DNA of 16,817 nt. Source: Candidatus Saccharimonadota bacterium. GTDB lineage: Bacteria > Patescibacteriota > Saccharimonadia > Saccharimonadales > Saccharimonadaceae. The translations under genes and the position numbers were made by a program. Positions 6,170 to 13,222 of this stretch are shown here, piece by piece (the stretch's first letter is position 1; the number at the start of each line of letters is the position of its first letter). The stretch is taken from assembly GCA_030527565.1 (NCBI GenBank), contig JAUNAO010000002.1, positions 1-16,817 of the forward strand. Reading direction: 5' to 3'. The notes under the pieces are model-generated. The model was not told the origin of the DNA and did no database searches. It was given only the letters and a program-made list of their open reading frames with translations.

Positions 6170-6631
6170 ATGCGCGGTTTTAGTAAAGCAATTATCGCAG
6201 GCAACCTAACTCGTGACCCAGAGCTCCGCAGCACCCCAAACGGGGCCAGCGTTTGTGGATTCGCCGTCGCTGTTAATCGCGTCTATCGCGACAACAACGG
6301 CGAACAGAAAGAAGAAGTCTCGTTTATCGATTGTACCGCTTGGGGCAAACTCGGCGAGATGATCGCCCAGTACGCAAAGCGTGGTACTGGCGTGCTCGTC
6401 TCCGGTCGTCTCTCACAGCGCAGCTGGGAAGACAAAAACGGTGGTGGTAAACGCTCTCGCGTCGAAATCGTCGTCGAAGAATTTAACTTTACCGGCGGTG
6501 GCAATGGCGGTAACGGTGGCAATGGCGGAAATTACTCTGCCGGAGCATCTAGCCCAGCCCCCCAGCCAGCTTCCGATGTCCCGACCGACATCCCTGAAGG
6601 CGAAATCGATTTGAGCGAAGTACCGTTCTAA
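6170..6631 (+). CDS. ssb: single-stranded DNA-binding protein
   Basis: SSB coats single-stranded DNA during replication and repair and recruits partners through its C-terminal tip. The 153-residue protein has an N-terminal OB fold (about 1-109): AIIAGNLTRDPELRSTPNG, FIDCTAWGKLGEMIAQYAKRG and VLVSGRLSQRSWEDKNGG are classic. A flexible Gly/Asn repeat linker (GGNGGNGGN, about 110-120) and a Pro/Ser-rich stretch follow. The protein ends EIDLSEVPF, equivalent to the acidic DDDIPF tip with the terminal Pro-Phe conserved. The position between rpsF and rpsR is the standard bacterial arrangement. Confidence 0.98.
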   Translation: MRGFSKAIIAGNLTRDPELRSTPNGASVCGFAVAVNRVYRDNNGEQKEEVSFIDCTAWGKLGEMIAQYAKRGTGVLVSGRLSQRSWEDKNGGGKRSRVEIVVEEFNFTGGGNGGNGGNGGNYSAGASSPAPQPASDVPTDIPEGEIDLSEVPF

Positions 6632-6654
6632 TTAAATAAGAAAGAAGGATAGTA

Positions 6655-6852
6655 ATGAAAAAATTTAAAAATGACAAGGATTTATATTTCGATTACCGCG
6701 ATGTAAAAACTTTGCAGCGCTATATCGACGTATATGGCCGGATTGAACCAATTGCAAAAACTGGTCTTTCCGCAAAACAACAGCGCCAGCTCGCGGTCGC
6801 TATTAAGCGCGCACGCCACTTGGCTCTGCTTCCATTTGTTTCTAACAGCTAA
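6655..6852 (+). CDS. rpsR: 30S ribosomal protein S18
   Basis: S18 binds 16S rRNA on the platform with S6. The 65-residue protein carries the hallmark [14 protein letters not shown] and [18 protein letters not shown], ending HLALLPF. It has no cysteines, so it is the zinc-free form. Start fixed by GAAGGA (6644-6649) five bases upstream. The efp Shine-Dalgarno (AAGGAG, 6854-6859) follows its stop directly. Confidence 0.97.
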   Translation: MKKFKNDKDLYFDYRDVKTLQRYIDVYGRIEPIAKTGLSAKQQRQLAVAIKRARHLALLPFVSNS

Positions 6853-6863
6853 TAAGGAGTACT

Positions 6864-7424
6864 ATGTACGGACCAACAGATCTTAAGAAAAACACTCTCA
6901 TCACGCTGGACGGCCAACCGTATAAAGTGGTGGAATACTCCCAAAAAGTGATGGGCCGCGGTGGCTCAATCGTCAACGTGAAGGTTAAAAACCTGATTAC
7001 TGGCGCTTTGCTTCCAAAAACCTTTAAGGGCCAGGAAAAAATCGAGTCGGCCGAGGTAACAACTCGCAAAGTTCAATATCTCTATAAAGACGATGAAAAA
7101 TTCTACTTTATGGATCCAGAAACTTTCGAGCAATATGAACTCGGAAATGATATGGTCGGCGACATGAAAGATTTCATGAAAGACGGCGATGAAATGGAGA
7201 TCCAGTTCTACAACGGCACTCCAATCAACCTCGTCTTGCCAAAAAACATTTGGCTCGTTGTAACCTACACTGAGTCAGTAGTCAAGGGCGACACGACTTC
7301 ATCCGTGATGAAGGACGCAACCCTCGAGACTGGCGTAGTTATTAAGGTCCCAGCTTTCATTAAGGAAGGTGACACCGTTTCGGTCGACACAGAAACTTAT
7401 GAATATCGCGAACGCCGAAAATAA
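6864..7424 (+). CDS. efp: elongation factor P
   Basis: EF-P enters the ribosome between the E and P sites and rescues stalling at polyproline. The 186-residue protein has the normal length and the three beta-barrel domains: KOW-like (about 1-62), then an OB domain (about 65-128; KVQYLYKDDEKFYFMDPET), then the C-terminal OB domain (GVVIKVPAFIKEGDTVSVDTETYEY). The tip of the domain I loop reads MGRGGS, so the residue usually modified is Arg32 rather than Lys. The flanking residues resemble the Lys-type loop (PGKGGA) more than the rhamnosylated Arg type of Pseudomonas. No modification enzyme is in the window. Start set by AAGGAG four bases upstream. The next gene overlaps its end. Confidence 0.96.
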   Translation: MYGPTDLKKNTLITLDGQPYKVVEYSQKVMGRGGSIVNVKVKNLITGALLPKTFKGQEKIESAEVTTRKVQYLYKDDEKFYFMDPETFEQYELGNDMVGDMKDFMKDGDEMEIQFYNGTPINLVLPKNIWLVVTYTESVVKGDTTSSVMKDATLETGVVIKVPAFIKEGDTVSVDTETYEYRERRK

Positions 7425-8013
7425 GTCGAGAAAATTTCATCACGCTAGGGGTAGTGAGACAACTGCCCCAACACGTGGTTTTTTGAAAATTTCCGGTGCC
7501 GTCAAGGCGTTTCGTTATGACTTTCGTGGCAAAACCGTCCTCGATATCGGCTCCTCAACCGGCGGTTTTACAAAACTCGCTCTAGATCTTGGCGCGAAAA
7601 AGGTCGTTGCCGTTGAAAAGGGAACTAACCAAATGTCCGCCCCGCTCCGTTTTGACCCGCGCGTCGAACTCCATGAAAAAACCGACATCTTCGATTTTGA
7701 AACTTCCGCCGCCGATGTTATCGTTGCTGATGTTTCGTTTCTCAGTTTAACTAAAATTCTGAGCTACGCGAAAAATCATCTCGCAAGAAAAGATACCGAT
7801 TTTCTCGTCATGCTTAAGCCCCAATTCGAGGCCTCCCCAGGCGACTTAAATCGTGGCGTTGTTAAAAACGAATCGATTCGTCGTCGCATTTTGAAAGATT
7901 TCGAATTTTGGCTTAAACAAAGCGGTTTTGTCATCATCAAGAAACATGACAACGAACTAACCGGCAAGACCGGCAACCGCGAAAGATTTTACTATTTACA
8001 ACTTGCAAAATAA
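7399..8013 (+). CDS. TlyA/FtsJ-like RNA 2'-O-methyltransferase lacking the S4 domain
   Basis: Members of the TlyA family methylate the ribose of 16S and 23S rRNA cytidines using S-adenosylmethionine. The FtsJ-type domain is clear: RGFLKISGAVKAF, SAM-binding VLDIGSSTGGFTKLALDLGA, RFDPRVELHEKTD, ADVSFLSLTKIL, VMLKPQFEA, and TGKTGNRERFYYL at the end. Candidate K-D-K-E catalytic residues are present in RGFLK, ADVSF, LKPQFE and GNRER. Canonical TlyA begins with an S4 RNA-binding domain of about 60 residues; here there is room for only about 30 residues before the methyltransferase. The ATG at 7399 (204 aa, 26-base overlap with efp) has no Shine-Dalgarno, and a GTG at 7369 is an alternative. Translation is probably coupled to efp. 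Confidence 0.85.
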   Translation: MNIANAENKSRKFHHARGSETTAPTRGFLKISGAVKAFRYDFRGKTVLDIGSSTGGFTKLALDLGAKKVVAVEKGTNQMSAPLRFDPRVELHEKTDIFDFETSAADVIVADVSFLSLTKILSYAKNHLARKDTDFLVMLKPQFEASPGDLNRGVVKNESIRRRILKDFEFWLKQSGFVIIKKHDNELTGKTGNRERFYYLQLAK

Positions 8014-8031
8014 AAAGTTTACGCTTATAAT
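8003..8031 (+). promoter_or_regulatory. pilM promoter (leaderless)
   Basis: TTGCAA (8003-8008), 17 bases and TATAAT (8026-8031). The -35 box lies inside the last codons of the methyltransferase gene. The pilM ATG follows the -10 box after 6 bases, placing it at the expected start site, with no Shine-Dalgarno sequence. Confidence 0.75.
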
Positions 8032-8037
8032 AAGAGT

Positions 8038-9084
8038 ATGAACTTATTGCATGGCGTGGGCGACTTTTTCTCCCTTGATCTTGGGACAAATTCGATGCGA
8101 ATCGTGCAACTTTTTGGTAGCAGTAGAACCGGCTGGACTTTATCGAAATATGCTTATGTTCCAATCGACCCGAAACTTCTTGCTGATAATTCTGAACTTG
8201 GTCGTAAACATTTAGGCGAAGCGATTATGGGCGCCGTTCTTCAGGCTGGCATTCGTACGAAGAACGTCGCAATTGGTCTTCCGGCAACCCGAACCTACAC
8301 TACAATCGTCGATACGGACACTTTGCCAGACAAAGAACTCGACAAAGCCTTCCGCTATGAAATTGAAAAATATGTTCCTATGCCAATGAGCGAAGCGAAA
8401 GCCGACTATGTTGTTCTCGGCCCGAGCCCAAACAATCCAGCTAAAACCGAAGTCCTCGTCTCCTCAATCTCGAAAGAATATGCCGAATCGTTTATGGAAA
8501 CGATTGAGAAAACTGGCCTTAATATTATTGCTATGGAGCCTGAACCTCTGGCAATGGCTCGTTCGCTCGCAATCCCAGGCGCGATGGACGCAACCCTAAT
8601 CGTCGACTTTGGCGAAAAATCGACAGATCTTGTTATCGTTTATAAGAATCAGCCTCGCCTCGTTCGCTCAATCCCAGGCGGCTTCGGGCAACTCGTCCGC
8701 ATCGTTGCTAGCGGACTTAGTGTTCGCGAGGATCAGGCTCGTCAATTTATTCTGAAATTCGGTCTTGCCGACGATAAAGTTGAGGGTCAAGTTTTCAAAC
8801 TTCTCAGTCACTCTCTTGATACCTATTCTTCCGAACTTGCAAAATCCGTCCGTTTCTTTCAAACCCGCTATCTAAATAGCAAAGTTGGCGGCATCGTAGT
8901 AACCGGCTATGGCAGCATGATCCCGCTCTTTACTGAATATCTCGAAGCAAAATCTGGCGTTCCAACCATGAAAGGAAATCCATGGCAATCAGTCCGCACG
9001 ACTCCGGAGCAGCAACGCGCGCTCGCTCCAGTCGCCGGTGAATTTGCCGTCGCAATTGGACTCTCAGAAAGGAGCAATGACTAA
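8038..9084 (+). CDS. pilM: type IV pilus assembly protein PilM
   Basis: PilM is a cytoplasmic actin-like ATP-binding protein that docks on the N-terminal tail of PilN and links the inner-membrane complex to the motor. The 348 residues match the family in length and motifs: FSLDLGTNSMRIVQL (11-25, phosphate-binding loop), FRYEIEKYVPMP (105-116), a second phosphate loop VDFGEKSTDLVIV (189-201) and PGGFGQLV (213-220). No membrane segment. It opens the pilus cluster with its own predicted leaderless promoter. pilN follows immediately. Confidence 0.95.
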   Translation: MNLLHGVGDFFSLDLGTNSMRIVQLFGSSRTGWTLSKYAYVPIDPKLLADNSELGRKHLGEAIMGAVLQAGIRTKNVAIGLPATRTYTTIVDTDTLPDKELDKAFRYEIEKYVPMPMSEAKADYVVLGPSPNNPAKTEVLVSSISKEYAESFMETIEKTGLNIIAMEPEPLAMARSLAIPGAMDATLIVDFGEKSTDLVIVYKNQPRLVRSIPGGFGQLVRIVASGLSVREDQARQFILKFGLADDKVEGQVFKLLSHSLDTYSSELAKSVRFFQTRYLNSKVGGIVVTGYGSMIPLFTEYLEAKSGVPTMKGNPWQSVRTTPEQQRALAPVAGEFAVAIGLSERSND

Positions 9085-9085
9085 A

Positions 9086-10303
9086 ATGGCACTCGAAATT
9101 AACCTCGTTCCAGACATCAAAAACGAAATGATTAAAGCTTTGAAGCTCCGCAATTTGATCTTTTTCATTTGTATCGTAGTTGCTTCAGCCTCAATTATCG
9201 TTAGCATTATTCTTGCCTCGGCTGCCGCAATCCAGCAATCCGCTGCCGATGGAAAACGCAACACGATCGATCTCATGTCGTCGACCGTTAATTCCTACGG
9301 CGAGCTAAGCGAGTTCTTGACTATTCGCGATCAACTTGGCAATCTTGCTGAAATTTCCGACAATAAACAATTACTCTCTCGTATTTTTGGCGTGCTCTCC
9401 GCCCTCCTCCCGACCGGTCTCGACACTATCACAATCTCCGAACTCAGTATTAGTTTTGCCGAGGATAACCCGACTATCTCATTCGACGCCCAAGCCAACG
9501 CCGGCGCCGAACCATACATCGACTACAATGTTCTCGATTCATTCAAGAAAAGTATGCAATACATGCGCTATGATTACGGCGCCTATGTCGATCGCGACGG
9601 AAATACCATTCCGGCTTACTGTATCGTCGAATCATTCTCCGATGAAACCCGAGGTTCCTACGCCTACTGGTTAATCAACGGCGAAGGTTGTAATCCATCC
9701 GCTGCCGAAACCGCAGAAGAGGAAACCAACCCGGCCGAAGATGAGAACGAAACAACCGAAGGAGAAACTGTTGAAACTCCTGAAGCCACCGAAGAGGAAA
9801 CGGCAGTCGTTTCCGGCTACGCAACTGAACAATATGAAGGTCAAACCGTTGTTCGCATCTGGCGCACTCCCCAATATGAGGAATGGTATAAGGCTGGTTA
9901 TTTAAGCCTCGATGGCACAATTGAAAATGTTGCCCATTTCGAAAGCGACTGCATTACCTACACCGGAACCGAAGTCGCGGGTAATGTCATTAACTGGACT
10001 TCTTCGAACGATAGTTGTCTCCTCGTCCCAGACGGAACCGAAGGCATTACGATCGCCGAATCCTCAAACGGTCGTGATACTGATGAACAGCTAGTTCTTC
10101 GCTTTTCGGCGACAATTGTTCTGAGCCCAGAAGTTTTTAGTTTTAACAACAAACACCTACTTTCGCTCTCGCCAACCGGTCGCCACAACGTTACCGACTC
10201 TTACCTCCAGCTCCAAGACATGTTTGCTGAACGTGCCGAAGACTGCGCCGAAGGCGATACGACTTGCAACAACAACGCAAACACAGGAGGAAACAATGGC
10301 TAA
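9086..10303 (+). CDS. pilN: PilN-like type IV pilus protein with enlarged extracytoplasmic domain
   Basis: PilN binds PilM through a short cytoplasmic motif, crosses the membrane once and pairs with PilO. The N-terminus EINLVPDIKNE matches the PilM-binding INLxP motif, followed by a membrane segment (about 23-49) and a helical coil. At 405 residues it is about twice the usual PilN length. The extra part has an acidic Glu/Thr-rich linker (about 205-240), a second folded region, and an Asn/Gly-rich tail. Six cysteines lie outside the membrane at 179, 202, 289, 311, 387 and 394. AAAGGAG (9068-9074) precedes two in-frame ATGs: 9077 (2 bases away, 8-base overlap with pilM) and 9086 (11 bases away). 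9086 is preferred because it puts INLVP right at the start. Confidence 0.85.
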   Translation: MALEINLVPDIKNEMIKALKLRNLIFFICIVVASASIIVSIILASAAAIQQSAADGKRNTIDLMSSTVNSYGELSEFLTIRDQLGNLAEISDNKQLLSRIFGVLSALLPTGLDTITISELSISFAEDNPTISFDAQANAGAEPYIDYNVLDSFKKSMQYMRYDYGAYVDRDGNTIPAYCIVESFSDETRGSYAYWLINGEGCNPSAAETAEEETNPAEDENETTEGETVETPEATEEETAVVSGYATEQYEGQTVVRIWRTPQYEEWYKAGYLSLDGTIENVAHFESDCITYTGTEVAGNVINWTSSNDSCLLVPDGTEGITIAESSNGRDTDEQLVLRFSATIVLSPEVFSFNNKHLLSLSPTGRHNVTDSYLQLQDMFAERAEDCAEGDTTCNNNANTGGNNG

Positions 10304-11174
10304 AGAAGTTGCAGTATTAAAACGTGCAAAAATCTCACAGGCCCAGCAGTATATGATTCTCGCCGTTCTCGGTGCGGCAGTTGTGTTTGGCGTTGCGCTT
10401 GCGCTTTCGATTTTCTTCGGCAGCAAAATCGCCTTTAACAATGGCGTTATCGCCGAGGAAGAAAAAACCATCGTTATTTATTCAAAAGCCATTCAAGAGA
10501 TCGGCGTTTGCGCGAAACCAAAAGGCGAAATCTATACAGACGAAGAGTTGAAGAAATGTAATCCTAACACTGTCAGCACCGCGTCGGTGCAGGATACTCT
10601 CCGTTCTAACATCCTTGAAAATATGGCAAAAAATGAAGCCCTCGCCTCGGTTCCGAATGAAGACGCTTCAAAATGTATTAACCCGAAGACGAAGAAAAAT
10701 TACACTTACGAAGAACTACAGGAACTTTACAATTCTGCTGATACCGACGAGAAAATTGCCTCAGCGTCGAACCTCATCCAGAGTTGTTCCTCGCTTCGCG
10801 TCATTCCGGACGCTCTCCCAGTTTTCAAAAACGAAGAAGCGCTCCTCGCGAGCTTAAACAAACTTTTCAACGCTGCTGGACTTGAACCGGAATCTCTCAG
10901 CCCAACCAATACAACAGATGTCGCTACTTTCGGTACCAACCTTAATACTATCTCGCTTCGTCTCGCAGTCGAGGCCGAAGCTTGGCAGGTCGAAAAGTTA
11001 CTCGACAACATCGAACGCTCAATTCGCGATTTTAGCATTGAACGCGCAACAATCGAGTGGCAAGAGGGACAGCTCAATCTTCAGGCCCAAGCCAACGCAT
11101 TTTACATGGACCCATCTATCCTAGGCGAATCAACGACAACTATTTCATCAGGAGCAACCAGCAATGAAAACTGA
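10296..11174 (+). CDS. pilO: PilO-like type IV pilus protein with two cysteine motifs
   Basis: Position and architecture identify this as PilO: a short cytoplasmic tail, one membrane helix (about 19-42), a helical segment, and a C-terminal alpha/beta domain (about 175-272; LASLNKLFNAAGLEPES, then VEKLLDNIERSIRDFSIERATIEW). At 292 residues it is longer than typical PilO (about 200). The added part, residues 70-165, has two similar motifs: CAKPKGEIYTDEELKKC (72-88) and CINPKTKKNYTYEEL starting at 127 and ending with C164. Each motif has a cysteine pair, so disulfides are likely outside the membrane. The ATG is set by AGGAGG (10285-10290), 5 bases upstream, and overlaps the pilN stop by 8 bases. 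Confidence 0.85.
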   Translation: MAKEVAVLKRAKISQAQQYMILAVLGAAVVFGVALALSIFFGSKIAFNNGVIAEEEKTIVIYSKAIQEIGVCAKPKGEIYTDEELKKCNPNTVSTASVQDTLRSNILENMAKNEALASVPNEDASKCINPKTKKNYTYEELQELYNSADTDEKIASASNLIQSCSSLRVIPDALPVFKNEEALLASLNKLFNAAGLEPESLSPTNTTDVATFGTNLNTISLRLAVEAEAWQVEKLLDNIERSIRDFSIERATIEWQEGQLNLQAQANAFYMDPSILGESTTTISSGATSNEN

Positions 11175-11466
11175 TTTAACTACCGCAATCCTCGCCGCGA
11201 TCATCGGCATCGTCGCTTCCTTTTCCGTGTGCAGCTTCTTGCTTCCGGCGCTTGAAGGTTTCTCATTCAAAACCATTCCGGAAGAAAACTATAACACTCT
11301 TGCCGAGCCAGACGCAAATGTTTTTAACTTCCGCGCGCTGAATCCAACCGTTGAAGTTTATGTTGGCAACTGTACAGAATATAATGAAGCTGGCGAATGT
11401 TTGGATGGCGTCCGCTCCGTAACCAACGAGGAGGAAATCGATGACAGTATTAACCCAGGAAGCTGA
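11164..11466 (+). CDS. small single-pass membrane protein of the pilus operon
   Basis: The family is not recognised. The 100-residue protein has an N-terminal membrane helix (about 8-30) and an outward tail with FNFRALNPTVEVYVGNC (54-70) and a cysteine pair at 70 and 79, ending acidic. Its place between pilO and pilB is where pilP lies in diderms, but it lacks a lipobox and does not look like PilP. It overlaps pilO by 11 bases and pilB by 26 bases, so translation is tightly coupled. GGAG lies 9 bases before the ATG. A minor structural part of the PilN/PilO complex is the most likely role (inference from position). Confidence 0.75.
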   Translation: MKTDLTTAILAAIIGIVASFSVCSFLLPALEGFSFKTIPEENYNTLAEPDANVFNFRALNPTVEVYVGNCTEYNEAGECLDGVRSVTNEEEIDDSINPGS

Positions 11467-13201
11467 AGACAGAATTATCGATCTCCTCGTTAATGAAGGT
11501 TTAGTCGATAAAAACGCAGTCTTTACTATCCGCAACGAGTCGAATGATGAAGGTACAATTTTGGCGCAACTTGTTCGGCGTGGTTTTGCAAACCCAGAAA
11601 TGGTTGCGCGTGCGGCGGCTAGCGTTATCAGCGTTCCTTATGTTGAGCTAAAAAATATCACAATTGATCAAGACATTCTTTCGAAAATTCCGTTTGAGGC
11701 CCAGAACCGTACCCTCGCCGTTCCACTTGGCGAGAAAAACGGCATTTTGAATGTCGCAATGGTTGATGTGACTAATGTTCAGTTAACCGACTACCTTTCT
11801 AATTTAGTTAATAAACCAATTCGCATTTGGATGTCTTCTGAACGTGGTGTTCGCGAAATTCTCGAAAAGAACCATGGTGATTTTGCTGGCGTCCGTGAAG
11901 CGGTCAACGAAACAAATGCCGAAACCGCCGAACGTGAGCAATCCGAAGTTAAAACTATCGTTCAAGATTCGCCAATCTCAAAAGCTTTAACGACAATTTT
12001 GAGTTATGCCGCCCGCACAAAGGCTTCCGACGTTCATATTGAGCCGCTCGAAAATTCATTAATTATTCGTTGCCGCGTCGACGGCGTTCTTCGCAAGATT
12101 ATGGATCTCCCAAAATCCGTCGCTCCAGCTCTTGTCTCGCGTATTAAAATCCTCAGCAATCTTAAAATTGACGAACATCGTACCCCGCAGGATGGTCAGT
12201 TTACGGTTCTCGTTGACGACAAGGAAATCGATCTTCGTATTGCAATCTCGCCAGTTGCTTGGGGCGAGCAGGTTGTCATCCGTCTTCTTGATAAGGATGG
12301 AACCGTTATGCAGATTGATAAAATGGGTATGAGTGGACGAACTTTGCGAACCGTCTTAACCGGCATTAAACGTCCAAACGGTATGATTTTGACTTCTGGT
12401 CCAACTGGATCCGGTAAATCGACCACTCTTTACGCTCTAATTCAGCAAATTAAATCCGAACAAATTAATATCGTGACGTTGGAAGATCCAGTCGAGTATA
12501 AAATGGATGGCGTTAACCAGATCCAAGTCAATGTCGACGCTGGTCTAACTTTCGCTTCCGGCCTCCGCTCGATTCTCCGTCAGGACCCCGATGTCGTGAT
12601 GGTGGGTGAGATTCGTGATAATGAAACCGCCGGGCTTGCGGTCCAGGCCGCCCTGACTGGCCACCTTGTTTTCTCAACTCTCCACACAAACTCCGCCGCC
12701 GGCATTCTTCCGCGTCTCCTTGATATGGGCATTGAGCCGTTCTTGCTCGCCTCGACCCTTAATGTCGTGATTGGCCAGCGTCTCGTTCGCCGTATTACTG
12801 ACAAACGCGAAGTTTATAAATCTTCCGATCTTGAAACCGAAAGTATTAACGAAATTGTTGGCGATATCCTGCCACAAAACCAAGAAGACATTGCCGCTAT
12901 TTCTGACGATCTTGGTTACCCAGGCCTCCCGATTAAAAACAACAGCCACTATCTTTTATCACACGGCGTCGAAACTAAAGAAAGCCCAGGCGGCTACAAA
13001 GGCCGCACCGGCCTCTATGAAGCAATTGAAGTCGATGAGGAAGTTCAAAAAACCATCGTCAATCATTCAACGGCTGCTGAAATTATGCGCCTCGCTCGCG
13101 AAAAGGGAACGATCACTATGCGACAGGATGGAATTTTGAAGGCCCTTTCCGGTCTGACGACGCTCGAAGAAATTAATCGCGTTGCGAGTGATTTATCGTA
13201 A
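11441..13201 (+). CDS. pilB: type IV pilus extension ATPase PilB
   Basis: A hexameric GspE/PilB motor that drives pilin polymerisation through PilC. The 586-residue protein has an N-terminal MshEN-like domain (about 1-150; ILAQLVRRGFANPEMVARAAA), then an N2 domain with SDVHIEPLENSLIIRCRVDGVL. Walker A is GPTGSGKST (320-328), the Asp box follows at ITLEDPVEY-like VTLEDPVEY, Walker B is VVMVGEIRD (385-393) and the His box is TGHLVFSTLHTNSA. Canonical PilB/GspE has a tetracysteine zinc site after the His box; here that region (RRITDKREVYK to ETKESPGGYKGRTGLYE) has no cysteine at all. The surrounding fold is kept, so it is probably functional. Start supported by GAGGAGG (11428-11434), 6 bases upstream. 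Confidence 0.96.
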   Translation: MTVLTQEAEDRIIDLLVNEGLVDKNAVFTIRNESNDEGTILAQLVRRGFANPEMVARAAASVISVPYVELKNITIDQDILSKIPFEAQNRTLAVPLGEKNGILNVAMVDVTNVQLTDYLSNLVNKPIRIWMSSERGVREILEKNHGDFAGVREAVNETNAETAEREQSEVKTIVQDSPISKALTTILSYAARTKASDVHIEPLENSLIIRCRVDGVLRKIMDLPKSVAPALVSRIKILSNLKIDEHRTPQDGQFTVLVDDKEIDLRIAISPVAWGEQVVIRLLDKDGTVMQIDKMGMSGRTLRTVLTGIKRPNGMILTSGPTGSGKSTTLYALIQQIKSEQINIVTLEDPVEYKMDGVNQIQVNVDAGLTFASGLRSILRQDPDVVMVGEIRDNETAGLAVQAALTGHLVFSTLHTNSAAGILPRLLDMGIEPFLLASTLNVVIGQRLVRRITDKREVYKSSDLETESINEIVGDILPQNQEDIAAISDDLGYPGLPIKNNSHYLLSHGVETKESPGGYKGRTGLYEAIEVDEEVQKTIVNHSTAAEIMRLAREKGTITMRQDGILKALSGLTTLEEINRVASDLS

Positions 13202-13207
13202 TGCTTA

Positions 13208-13216
13208 TGATATAAT
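13208..13216 (+). promoter_or_regulatory. internal extended -10 promoter for pilT (leaderless)
   Basis: TGA-TATAAT begins 7 bases after the pilB stop. No good -35 is seen. The pilT ATG at 13223 follows after 6 bases with no Shine-Dalgarno sequence, so transcription and translation would start together. This could let pilT be expressed separately from pilB. Confidence 0.6.
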
Positions 13217-13222
13217 AGTAAT

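Noticed and set aside
6505..6530. Short tandem repeat in ssb (GGT/AAT-rich)
   Set aside because: It encodes the Gly/Asn flexible linker common in SSB proteins and needs no further explanation.
7369..7398. GTG start for the methyltransferase at 7369
   Set aside because: The purine stretch ends directly at the GTG, which is too close for a ribosome-binding site, and the extra residues overlap efp and match no part of the family. It is kept as an alternative only.
11172..11466. Possible UGA recoding as in Gracilibacteria
   Set aside because: UGA ends pilO and the small gene after it at sensible places, and no family-conserved protein continues through a UGA.
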